Source: Oscillospiraceae bacterium
GTDB taxonomy: Bacteria; Bacillota; Clostridia; Oscillospirales; Oscillospiraceae
DNA length: 54,876 bases
Direction of reading: 5' to 3'
NCBI GenBank assembly: GCA_902761055.1
Contig: CACWIS010000009.1
Location: forward strand, 1 to 54,876
Both the position numbers and the translations under genes were made by a program. The notes beneath the pieces are model-generated. The model ran no database searches and had not been told where the DNA came from. It was given only the letters and a program-made list of their open reading frames with translations. Of this stretch, positions 24,719 to 32,661 are shown piece by piece. The stretch's first letter is position 1, and every line of letters starts with the position of its first letter.

Positions 24719-27256
24719 TCAGTCCAGCGGCAGCGACCAGTAGCGCTGCGCGAAGAGGTCGGTGAAGCGGTAGAGCGTCTGTGTCTTCACGCCCGCAGGG
24801 AAATAGCTGTCCTCGACGACGAGCGCGCCGTCGACGACCATCTGATCGCCGTACACGTAGCTGTTTTCGTAGCTGCCGTCGTAGCGGTAGTAATCGAAGA
24901 GGAAGTCCAGCTTATCGCCCTTCGAGAGCGTCTCGAAGCTCTTGGCGACCGTGTCGGTCTCGCCGTTCACGTAGACAGGACGTGCGCCGACAACACTGCC
25001 GCGGCCCTCGGCGTCGAAGGAGAGCAGCAGCTCGGCCCGCTCGCCGTTGAGCAGCACGGGCACGTAGCCGGTGTCGACGCGCTCCGCGCCGCTGCCGGTC
25101 GAGTATTCATGGTAGTAGGCCACGAACTGGCCGTTGATCGTCAGCCAGGTCCGCTCCCGCGGGGCGAGCAGCTGACCGTTTTCGTCAAACTCGAAGGCGT
25201 TGTCGAGGCCGAGGTCGAGATAGCCCTCGCCGTCGTCCACAAAGAGGTTGAGATCCAGCTCGTTGACCAGCGCCCACTGCGATTCGTCGAGCGAGATCAC
25301 GTCCTCGCCCGCGGCGTTCTTCGTCCAGAAGAGCGCGGAGGGATCGAAGCGCTTGTCCGCGATGTACGCCGCGGTGTCCTCGACGCTCATCGATCGGCCG
25401 TAGAGATAGCCGCTGCCCGAGGACAGGCCGGGCATCGAACTCGTGTCGCCGCCGAAGAAGGCGCCGAGCAGGGCGTTGATCAGCTCGGTGCTGTCAGAGG
25501 AGCTGTACGAGCCGTACGAACCGGAGCTGCCGGAGCCGCCGTAAACGCCGGAGGAGGACGAAGGCTGGGTCGAATACCCGGAGCCGTAGAAGCCGTAGGG
25601 ATCGAGGTTGCCGAAGAGCGAGGAGTAGGGGTTCGCTGCGCTGCCGCCGGAGGACACCTGGCCGGAGGTCTCCAGCGTGGCGAAGTCGCGGATGCACTGC
25701 GAATAGCTCTCGTCGATGCCGATGTCGTTGTAGGTCTTGATTGCCTTGTCGACGTTGGAGAGCTTGCGGTAGGGGAAGTAGACCGAAACGCCGTAGGAGT
25801 TGTTCATGTTCGAGGAGGTGCGGTTGTATTTCACCGCGCCGCGCACGGCCTCGGCGAGGGCGCGGCCCTCGTCGTTGCCGATGTTCGTGGCAAAGTGCAC
25901 CAGATCGATCTGGTCGACGGCCGTCGAGCGGGCAAACTCGCGGGAATTGCTGCGGGCCGTGGAGACCTGGCGGTACTCCTTGTCGGCGATCATGTCGCTG
26001 ATCGACTTCGCAAACTCGCTGAAGCGCGGCGGGACCGTGTGCGACAGCTCCGCGAGGTCGACGACGGAGAGCGTCGCGGACTGGCCGGAGGCGCTCTGCG
26101 CGCAGGCGGCGACGAAATCGTCCACGATCAGCTTGCCGAGCTCGACCGTCGGCATCGAGGTGTTCGCGCCGAGCCTCGTCAGCCAGTTGGTGTAGTACCA
26201 GCCGGTGCCCGGCTCGGTCTCCTCGGAGGCGATGAGATAGTCCGCACGGTCGGAGAGCATCAGGCCGTTCTCCAGCGTGCCCATCAGACAGGCGTCAAAG
26301 CCGATGAAGTCGAACTTCACGTCCGCCTCGTCGAGCGCCTTTTTGATCCCCGCGAGCGTCATCGAACCCGAGGACGGGAATTTCTGGTCATAGCCGTAGC
26401 CCGCGACCGAGCCGGAGCCGTGATCCCAGAGGATCAGCTCGTAGCGGTCGGCCTTGAAGTTCTTTTCGCAGAAGCCGATGAAGCCCGCAAGCGTGTCGGG
26501 GTCGGTCATGGAGACGTTGCCCGCATTCTGCTGCAGAGTCTTGAGCCGCCCGTCGACGATCTGATAGATCTGGTTGGCGCGGGTGGAGACGACGTTGTTG
26601 TTCCAGCGCGTGCAGCCGCCGGTGTAGACGATCAGATTGATCTTGTCGCCGAGCGAGGCCTTCGTCATCTCCAGGAGATCCTTCGTGGCCATGCCGCCCC
26701 TGGCTTCCAGATCGGTCCCGCACATGTAGACCATGATCGTGACCGTGTCCTTGCCTTTGCCGCGCAGCTGCGTGTACTTCGCGCGCGAGCCGGAGGCGAC
26801 GGTGTTCGAGAGCGTTGCGGTGTTGGTCGGCTCCGACCAGCTCTGCTGCGTCGAGGCGCCGAGCAGGCTCTCGAGCAGGGAGCCGCTCATGCCGGACACC
26901 GAGGCCTGCGTCTGCGGCTTTTCCGTGGGCCGGGGGGTCGGCCTGGGCGTGGTCTGAACGTAGGCCGTGGGCTCCTGCGCCGGAGCGGACGAGCCGCCGC
27001 CGAGCAGGCCGGAGAGCAGGCCTCCGCCGCCGCCGAAGATCAGCACGAGCAGCGCGATGATGACGCCGAGCGGACTTCTGCCGCCGCCGCGTTTGCCGTT
27101 GAAATTCCCGCCGCCGCCGCTCTCGCGGAAGCTTCCGCCGGGCACGCCGCTGCCGCGGCCGACCGGGCCGGTGTTCAGCCCGCTGCCGCGGCGGTCCAGC
27201 CCGCCGCCGATGCCGCCGATGTTCTTCTTTCTGCCTTGCGGACGATTGTCACTCAT
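24719..27256 (-). CDS. Clostripain-family (C11) cysteine peptidase, membrane anchored
   Basis: An 845-residue C11 peptidase. The first ~60 residues are Gly/Arg/Asn-rich and cytoplasmic, then comes a helix (~63-90) and a Thr/Pro linker. The C11 domain follows, with YMCGTDLEARGG, the catalytic His in LWDHGSGS (H279) and Cys in GFDACLMG (C323). A Gly/Ser/Tyr-rich stretch (~560-610) separates a C-terminal beta-rich domain. The ATG at 27256 is chosen (GAGG upstream) over a TTG three codons earlier. The substrate is unknown; surface proteolysis is likely. Confidence 0.88.
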   Translation of the reverse strand: MSDNRPQGRKKNIGGIGGGLDRRGSGLNTGPVGRGSGVPGGSFRESGGGGNFNGKRGGGRSPLGVIIALLVLIFGGGGGLLSGLLGGGSSAPAQEPTAYVQTTPRPTPRPTEKPQTQASVSGMSGSLLESLLGASTQQSWSEPTNTATLSNTVASGSRAKYTQLRGKGKDTVTIMVYMCGTDLEARGGMATKDLLEMTKASLGDKINLIVYTGGCTRWNNNVVSTRANQIYQIVDGRLKTLQQNAGNVSMTDPDTLAGFIGFCEKNFKADRYELILWDHGSGSVAGYGYDQKFPSSGSMTLAGIKKALDEADVKFDFIGFDACLMGTLENGLMLSDRADYLIASEETEPGTGWYYTNWLTRLGANTSMPTVELGKLIVDDFVAACAQSASGQSATLSVVDLAELSHTVPPRFSEFAKSISDMIADKEYRQVSTARSNSREFARSTAVDQIDLVHFATNIGNDEGRALAEAVRGAVKYNRTSSNMNNSYGVSVYFPYRKLSNVDKAIKTYNDIGIDESYSQCIRDFATLETSGQVSSGGSAANPYSSLFGNLDPYGFYGSGYSTQPSSSSGVYGGSGSSGSYGSYSSSDSTELINALLGAFFGGDTSSMPGLSSGSGYLYGRSMSVEDTAAYIADKRFDPSALFWTKNAAGEDVISLDESQWALVNELDLNLFVDDGEGYLDLGLDNAFEFDENGQLLAPRERTWLTINGQFVAYYHEYSTGSGAERVDTGYVPVLLNGERAELLLSFDAEGRGSVVGARPVYVNGETDTVAKSFETLSKGDKLDFLFDYYRYDGSYENSYVYGDQMVVDGALVVEDSYFPAGVKTQTLYRFTDLFAQRYWSLPLD

Positions 27257-27373
27257 GGAGATCAACCTCGCTTTCGGACGTCTCGGTGTATCTTATAATA
27301 GAAAAGTATAACAGATTACGGTGCAAAAAACCATACCATATATGAAGTTTTCACGCGCCGCCTCTTTCCGGGA

Positions 27374-27402
27374 TTGAATCGTCCGGAGCAATCTGCTATA
27401 AT
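27374..27402 (+). promoter_or_regulatory. Sigma-A promoter of the DivIVA-like gene
   Basis: TTGAAT (27374-27379), 17-bp spacer, TATAAT (27397-27402), 37 bp before the ATG. Confidence 0.82.
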
Positions 27403-27438
27403 GGCCCCACAGCATCGTTAGCGAAAGCGGGTGAGCGC

Positions 27439-28035
27439 ATGGCGCCGGAAAAGGAGTATCTCGAATCCCTCGGCCTTGAGATCGCAAAGAAAAAGTACTA
27501 CAACGCCGCGAAGGTGGACAGCGTGATCGACGAGTTCCGCCGCCGTTCGGCGCAGCTGCTGGCGGAAAACGCCTCGCTGCACGAGCGGCTCGACGCGCTC
27601 TCCTACGGGCGCGAGGAGATCGGCGATGCGATCCTCTCGGCCAAGACCATCGCCCAGCACCTGCTGGCCGAGGCCCAGGAGAAGGCCGACGCCCTGCTGG
27701 CCGACGCACAGGCGAGAGCCGAAGCCGCGCTGGCCGAGGCGAAGGAGAAGGCGGCGGCCGTCGCGGCCGAGGCGGAGGAAAGACGGCAGAGCGTCTATGC
27801 CGCCTGCGATGAGCGCGAGCAGGAGGCGATCGGCCGCGTGCGCGGCTGCTACGTCCATCTGCGCGAGCAGTATCTCTCCTCGATCCGCGCGCTCGACGGC
27901 GAGTGGCAGCGCTTTTTGTGCAGCCTCGGCGACGCGGAGGAGGCGGACGAGACGCTGCCGGAGGACCTGGGCGAAAAGCTCGGCGCGATCGCCGCGGGGC
28001 TCGACGCGATCGACGACGAGGGCGGCGACGAATAA
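27439..28035 (+). CDS. DivIVA-like coiled-coil protein
   Basis: A 198-residue cytoplasmic protein. The N-terminal ~60 residues resemble a DivIVA domain (KKYYNAAKVDSVIDEFRR), followed by a long Ala/Glu/Lys coiled coil (~65-135) and an acidic C-terminus. Proteins of this type mark curved membrane at poles and septa, or belong to the wider DivIVA/GpsB group. Monocistronic, with its own promoter and terminator. It does not neighbour the usual ylm/ileS genes, so a paralogue of the main DivIVA is likely. Confidence 0.75.
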   Translation: MAPEKEYLESLGLEIAKKKYYNAAKVDSVIDEFRRRSAQLLAENASLHERLDALSYGREEIGDAILSAKTIAQHLLAEAQEKADALLADAQARAEAALAEAKEKAAAVAAEAEERRQSVYAACDEREQEAIGRVRGCYVHLREQYLSSIRALDGEWQRFLCSLGDAEEADETLPEDLGEKLGAIAAGLDAIDDEGGDE

Positions 28036-28044
28036 AAACCGACG

Positions 28045-28084
28045 AAAAAACAGGAGCTGTGGGATCCACAGCTCCTGTTTTTTT
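28045..28084. terminator. Bidirectional terminator at 28 kb
   Basis: CAGGAGCTGTGG / CCACAGCTCCTG, a 12-bp stem with a GAT loop, flanked by an A-run and a T-run, between two convergent genes. Confidence 0.93.
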
Positions 28085-28781
28085 ATTCGGCCAGCCGTCC
28101 GGCCTCGCGGAAGGTCTCGCGCACGAGATTGGCGTAGGAGGCGACGGGACTGTCCTCGGGCGGCAGCAGCAGGCGGAAGCTCCTCCCCTCGTACTCCAGG
28201 CCCGTGAGGATATCCCATAGCGCGTCGAGGTTGCTGCCGTACCAGCTCTGCCAGCGCATCTTTTCGCGCATCTCGTCGTACAGCTCCGCGCGCTCGACGC
28301 AGCGGGAGAAGTCCAGCGTGAGGGGCCCCTTGAGCGTGTCCAGCAGACCGCGGCAGCCCTCCTCGATCTCCCGCATCGCCAGGTCGAAATCGCGGGTGTA
28401 CCAGGGGTCGTCGATCTCCTCGCCCTTGCGGCCGGCGTAGTCGAGCAGGTTCCGGATCCGGCCCCCGTCCCCGTCGGGGCCGAGCAGGCGGCGCGTGCGG
28501 CCGATCGTGAGCTCGTCCATGCAGATGAGCAGCTCGTATCCCTCCGCCTCGCCGCGGCGGAGCTTATGGGCCCGGTGGCCGGAGCAGTCGATCCCGCGCG
28601 CCTCCAGCAGGCGGCGCATCGGCGGATAGACGCCGTTGCCCTCCTCCTCGTCGCTGACGCCGGCGGAGGCGGCGAGGAATTCATCCTCCAGGCCCTCGCG
28701 CCGGACCGTGTCGTTGAACAGCAGCGCCGCGGCCGGGCTGCGGCAGATATTGCCCCAGCAGATAAACAGGATTTTCTTCAT
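28083..28781 (-). CDS. Low-molecular-weight protein-tyrosine phosphatase fused to barstar
   Basis: A 232-residue two-domain protein. Residues 1-150 are an LMW-PTP: P-loop CWGNICRS (C8 to S15, R14) and the general-acid block DDPWYTRD (D125). Residues ~154-232 match barstar, the barnase inhibitor fold: LTLDFSRCVERAELYDEM and YGSNLDALWDILTG. Nothing suggests a frameshift; both domains lie in one open frame. No barnase-like RNase is seen nearby. It starts 50 bp after the 2Fe-2S reductase gene and may be the last gene of that operon. Confidence 0.85.
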   Translation of the reverse strand: MKKILFICWGNICRSPAAALLFNDTVRREGLEDEFLAASAGVSDEEEGNGVYPPMRRLLEARGIDCSGHRAHKLRRGEAEGYELLICMDELTIGRTRRLLGPDGDGGRIRNLLDYAGRKGEEIDDPWYTRDFDLAMREIEEGCRGLLDTLKGPLTLDFSRCVERAELYDEMREKMRWQSWYGSNLDALWDILTGLEYEGRSFRLLLPPEDSPVASYANLVRETFREAGRLAE

Positions 28782-28831
28782 GGCTGACTACCTTCCATCA
28801 ATGAGTTGCGGCGGCTTCGCGCCAAAGGCTT

Positions 28832-30016
28832 TTATTCCGGGAAGATCTCAAGCTCCAGATCGGAGAGCGCCCAGGTGCTGCAGGGATGGATGTATCCGGC
28901 ATCGTCGTCGGCAAGCCGGCGGCCGTCCAGGGACGCGGGGATGAAGACCTCGCCGCCGATCAGCCGCGAGCGGCACCATCCGCACTCGCCGCTCCGGCAG
29001 CGGGACGGCGCGGCGATCCCGGCGCGTTCGACGGCCGTCAGGATCGGCTCGTCGGCGCGCAGCGGGATCCGCTTCTCTTCTCCGAGCATGCGCAGCGTGA
29101 GCGTGAAGCGCTTTGCGGGATCTCCCGGGTAGTCCTGGAAATATGTCGGCGAGCTCGGCGCGGGGACGAATTCGCGGCGGATGTGCTTCTGGTCCAGGCC
29201 GAGCCCGGGGAGCTCGCCGGCCAGGAAGTCATGCATGGCGCGCGGGCCGCAGATATACAGCGTATAGGTCTCGGGCGCATATTTTTTGATCAGCTCCGCG
29301 CCGATGAAGCCGTGCTCGAAGCCCTCCGCCTCTTCCTCGCTGAGCACATGGACGACCTTGACCTTGTCGGTCGCGGCGCAGATCCTTTCCAGCTCCTCGG
29401 CGTACAGGATATCCGCCTTCGTCCGGCTGCCGTACAGCAGCGTCAGGCGGAAGTCCTCGGTCCCGTCCAGGATCGCGGCGGCCATGGCCATGAAGGGCGT
29501 AATGCCGCTGCCGCCCGCGAGGCCGACGACCTCCTTCTCGTCGCGCAGCGGCTCATAGCTGAAGGGCCCCTCCGGCCCCGAGAGCGTGACCTCGGTCCCG
29601 AGCTGCCAGTTTTCCAGGATGTAGTCGGAGACAAAGCCGTCCTGCGCCTTTTTCACCGTGATCCGATATTCTCCCTCGAGCGCCAGCGCGGGAGACGCGG
29701 CGAGCGTATAGGGTCTGGCCGTGGCGGCGTCGCCGATCCGCAGCTTGACCGAAACGTACTGCCCGGCCCGGAAATAGGCGAGCTTGTCCGCCTTGAGGAC
29801 GTAGGTGTTGGCGTCCTTGCGGGGGATGATCTCGCTGACGACGGCCTTTTGCTGCCTGGGGTGCAGGGACTGCGCCAGACGGTTCACGCCGTAGACGGCC
29901 GTGATAGGGTCGAGCGAGCCGCTCTTCAGGATCGCACGCCGCCTGGGTACCATCTGCTTGAAGTGCAGCATGTCGAGGAGGCCGATCGGTTTAACGTGGA
30001 AATTAAACTTTTTCAT
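28832..30016 (-). CDS. FNR-type flavin reductase with C-terminal 2Fe-2S ferredoxin domain
   Basis: A 394-residue reductase. After ~55 N-terminal residues comes the FAD domain (RPYTLAASPA), then the NAD(P) domain (GLAGGSGITPFM, ICGPRAMHDF), then a plant-type [2Fe-2S] domain with C340, C345, C348 and C379. It would pass electrons from NAD(P)H to a partner. Its start overlaps by 14 bp the 3' end of the phytoene-desaturase-like gene, so the two are translated together and probably act as an electron pair. Confidence 0.88.
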   Translation of the reverse strand: MKKFNFHVKPIGLLDMLHFKQMVPRRRAILKSGSLDPITAVYGVNRLAQSLHPRQQKAVVSEIIPRKDANTYVLKADKLAYFRAGQYVSVKLRIGDAATARPYTLAASPALALEGEYRITVKKAQDGFVSDYILENWQLGTEVTLSGPEGPFSYEPLRDEKEVVGLAGGSGITPFMAMAAAILDGTEDFRLTLLYGSRTKADILYAEELERICAATDKVKVVHVLSEEEAEGFEHGFIGAELIKKYAPETYTLYICGPRAMHDFLAGELPGLGLDQKHIRREFVPAPSSPTYFQDYPGDPAKRFTLTLRMLGEEKRIPLRADEPILTAVERAGIAAPSRCRSGECGWCRSRLIGGEVFIPASLDGRRLADDDAGYIHPCSTWALSDLELEIFPE

Positions 30017-31547
30017 AGTTCTCCTCCTTCATATCCGCCATCGTCAGCTTCACGGCCATATCGCCGCCCATATAGGTCGAGCTGTAGCCGTAGAGGCGCG
30101 GTCCGTAGCCGCTGGCAAAACGAATGTTCTTCACGCGCTGATCCTCTTTGAGCATCTGCAGCCGGGCCATCAGCCCGTCGCCCTCGCCGCAGGAATAGGC
30201 GTACATCGCGCCCTGCGGGACCAGCGCATAGCGGGCCAGTGTCGCGGGGGATGCGATCTCGATCTCCTCGATGTAGGGCATGATGCTGGTGCCGGTGGCC
30301 TTCTCGAAATCGCGGATCATCTTCACGGCGACCTCGCGCTTTTTGGCCGTATACTCCTTTTCGGTCACGTCGGACCAGATGTCCTTCATGAAGAAGGTGG
30401 TGAAGCTCATGATGCAGGTGCCCGGAGGCGAACAGTCGGGGATGGCGTTGCTCAGGCAGATCGTCGCCTGCATCGGGTGCTCGCGGAAGGTGCCGGCGAG
30501 CTCCTGCTCCTTCACCGTGTCCGACAGCTCGCTGATGAAATAGCTGTACTCATGGACGCCGAGCTCCTCGGCGGTCTTGTTGAGACCGACGTAGCAGCAG
30601 TAGCCGCGGCCGCCGATCTTTCGGGCGTTGACCGCGCGGATGTGGTCCTCGGGCAGGCCCTTGCCGCCGTCCATCATGTCGCCGAACACGGCGTTGGGAG
30701 AGATGTCCGCGATGATGTGGCGGGCATAGAAGCTGCCGTGCGTCGTCTCCACGCCGACCGGGGCGCCGTCCTCCATCAGGATCTTCGTGGCGAGGGTGTT
30801 GTACAGGATCGTCCCGCCGTGCTCGCGGATCGTTTTGTCCATCGCGACCGAGAGCTCGTGCGAGCGGTAGCGGGGGATATACGCGGCGTTCACGATGTAC
30901 TTGTGCACCAGCGAGGCGTAGAAGCCGAATTCCAGATCCTCCATGTTGACGCCCATATAGCACCAGTAGGCGGCGAGGATCTTCTGCGCCTTGAGCGGCA
31001 TTTTCAGCTTGCGGAGCACGACCGCCGTGGGGTAGTTGGCGCACTTGAGAAAATCGGGATGCTCCTTCATCATGACCTTGGGATCCGCGTTCCCGCCCGC
31101 CGCTGCGACGGCGGCGTTGGCGGCCATGATGCAGTCGGCGAGATAAAAGAACTTCTCCATGGACTCGCGGCTGCCGGGAACGTACTCCTCCATCTTGTCG
31201 ATGAAGGCCTCTTTCCCGAAGGGCATGACCGCGTCGATCTTATCCTCCCCTTCGCCGAAGATGATCAGGCGGTATGCCTCCGGCAGTCTCACCCAGTCCA
31301 CCTCGGCGCCGTAGGAGTCGATCAGCGCGCCGACCTCCTCGCGGCTGTCCGGCTCGCCCACGTCGCACAGCTCATGGAGCGCCGGCTCGAACTCGAAGCG
31401 GCCGCGGCGGAAGCTGGTCGCGAAGCCGCCTGGCAGGTTGTGCTGCTCGATCAACAGCGTCCTGAAGCCGCGCTTGCATGCGGACGCAGCTGCCGACAGG
31501 CCGCCGTTGCCCGCGCCGATGACGATGATGTCGTATTGTTTGTCCAA
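30003..31547 (-). CDS. Phytoene desaturase/CrtISO-like FAD oxidoreductase
   Basis: A 514-residue flavoprotein. The N-terminal FAD fold IVIGAGNGGLSAAASA and the family's LPGGFATSFRRG block are clear, and the C-terminal FAD-contact region has YGYSSTYMGGDMAVKL. This superfamily covers carotenoid desaturases and isomerases and retinol saturases. No isoprenoid synthase or other carotenoid gene lies near, so the substrate is unknown; a lipid or polyene is plausible. The start is TTG with GGGAGG 8 bp upstream. It overlaps the 2Fe-2S reductase gene by 14 bp. Confidence 0.85.
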   Translation of the reverse strand: MDKQYDIIVIGAGNGGLSAAASACKRGFRTLLIEQHNLPGGFATSFRRGRFEFEPALHELCDVGEPDSREEVGALIDSYGAEVDWVRLPEAYRLIIFGEGEDKIDAVMPFGKEAFIDKMEEYVPGSRESMEKFFYLADCIMAANAAVAAAGGNADPKVMMKEHPDFLKCANYPTAVVLRKLKMPLKAQKILAAYWCYMGVNMEDLEFGFYASLVHKYIVNAAYIPRYRSHELSVAMDKTIREHGGTILYNTLATKILMEDGAPVGVETTHGSFYARHIIADISPNAVFGDMMDGGKGLPEDHIRAVNARKIGGRGYCCYVGLNKTAEELGVHEYSYFISELSDTVKEQELAGTFREHPMQATICLSNAIPDCSPPGTCIMSFTTFFMKDIWSDVTEKEYTAKKREVAVKMIRDFEKATGTSIMPYIEEIEIASPATLARYALVPQGAMYAYSCGEGDGLMARLQMLKEDQRVKNIRFASGYGPRLYGYSSTYMGGDMAVKLTMADMKEENYEKV

Positions 31548-31610
31548 GTTTCGTCCCTCCCGGATCGTTGTCTGCGGAGCGTCCCCGAAAAGCGCGCCCC
31601 GCGGGGTTTC

Positions 31611-32276
31611 TCACAGACCGCCGAGAAAGCGCAGGCTCAGGGCGATCAGCAGCTGACCGACGTAATACAGCGCGATGTTCGTGATCCGAAGGCTCCGCCT
31701 GCTCTCCGCGCCGAAGGTGTTGAGGATCAGCACGACGTCGCTCACCAGGAAAAGCAGCGCGCCGGCGGCGAACAGGGCGGTGAACGCGCCCGGGGCCGCG
31801 ATCAGGTTCCCGACCGCGGCGCAGTTGAGCAGCACGACCGCGCCGATGTAGACTACGCCGAAGATCTTAAAGGCTTTTTTCGCCGTGATGCGGCGAAAGA
31901 TCCACCACATCAGCAGCGCCGTCAGGACCGCGCCGGCCGCGCAGCAGAGCGCCTTGTTCGCGCCGAGCGGCAGGACAGCGGCGAGATACAGGACATGTCC
32001 GCTGAGGAACACCGCGATCCCGATGAGGAAGATCAGCTGTCCCTTCTCGCGGAAGACCCACCGGAGGTTCAGCATCACGTCCGCGGCGCAGCCGAGGACG
32101 AGACCTGCGACGATCAGCTTCGCCGTATGCGTGCCGCCGCCGCAGAGGACGCCGAGCAGCACGAAGCACAGCGAGGCCAGTCCTTTGAACACGACCGCGG
32201 AGACGTACTTCTCCTCGCCCTCCTGCCGGAGGAATACCGCGGCGAGCGCGAGACACAGCGGGACCAACAGGATCAC
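31611..32276 (-). CDS. YhhN/TMEM86 family protein (lysoplasmalogenase-like)
   Basis: A 221-residue membrane protein with about eight hydrophobic segments. Family blocks: FKGLASLCFVLLG, LVLGCAADVMLNL, FLSGHVLYL, FLVSDVVLILNTF. Animal TMEM86 proteins hydrolyse the vinyl-ether bond of lysoplasmalogens; several Clostridia make plasmalogens, so a lipid role fits. Start is GTG with AAAGGA ~11 bp upstream. It sits between hypA and the flavoprotein pair on the same strand. Confidence 0.83.
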   Translation of the reverse strand: MILLVPLCLALAAVFLRQEGEEKYVSAVVFKGLASLCFVLLGVLCGGGTHTAKLIVAGLVLGCAADVMLNLRWVFREKGQLIFLIGIAVFLSGHVLYLAAVLPLGANKALCCAAGAVLTALLMWWIFRRITAKKAFKIFGVVYIGAVVLLNCAAVGNLIAAPGAFTALFAAGALLFLVSDVVLILNTFGAESRRSLRITNIALYYVGQLLIALSLRFLGGL

Positions 32277-32307
32277 GCGTCACACATCCTTTCTTTTCCG
32301 TGCTTTT

Positions 32308-32661
32308 TCATGCGCGGCCCTCCGGCACGACGATCTCCCGGACCGTAAAGTCCTTCCCGCTCAGGACGGTTTTGCGGAAGCTGCCGCAGGCGGGGCAGTA
32401 GCCCTTGTGCTCGATCACGTTGAAGATCTCGTCACACTCGTCGCACTCGGCGAGCCCGGGGACGACGTTGATCGTCAGCTTCGCGTCCTGCAGGATGCTG
32501 TTCTTCGCAGCCACCGGAAAGAGCTCTGTGAGGTACTCCGGGATCGCGAGCGAGAGCTCGCCGCAGTCCACGACGACCTCCCGGATCTCGTCTACGCCGT
32601 TTTCCGCGGCGAAATCCGTGACCGTCCGGACCATCTGGCGGAGCAGCCCGATCTCATGCAT
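32308..32661 (-). CDS. hypA: HypA-like nickel metallochaperone
   Basis: HypA delivers Ni to [NiFe]-hydrogenase or urease maturation. The product (117 residues from ATG 32661) has the required Met-His-Glu start, where H2 and the N-terminus bind Ni, and the structural Zn site C73/C76/C89/C92. An ATG at 32673 would add four residues before the MHE and would spoil the N-terminal Ni site, so 32661 is preferred although its GGAGG is only 2 bp away. It overlaps the preceding gene by a few bases. No hydrogenase, hypB or urease gene is in the window. Confidence 0.82.
   Translation of the reverse strand: MHEIGLLRQMVRTVTDFAAENGVDEIREVVVDCGELSLAIPEYLTELFPVAAKNSILQDAKLTINVVPGLAECDECDEIFNVIEHKGYCPACGSFRKTVLSGKDFTVREIVVPEGRA

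Noticed and set aside
24098-27298. A very long open frame (over 1000 codons) antisense to the clostripain-like gene
   Set aside because: GC-rich genes leave the complementary frames free of stops. The antisense product is Arg/Ala/Val-rich low-complexity, has no SD or motif, and the sense strand has clear catalytic blocks.
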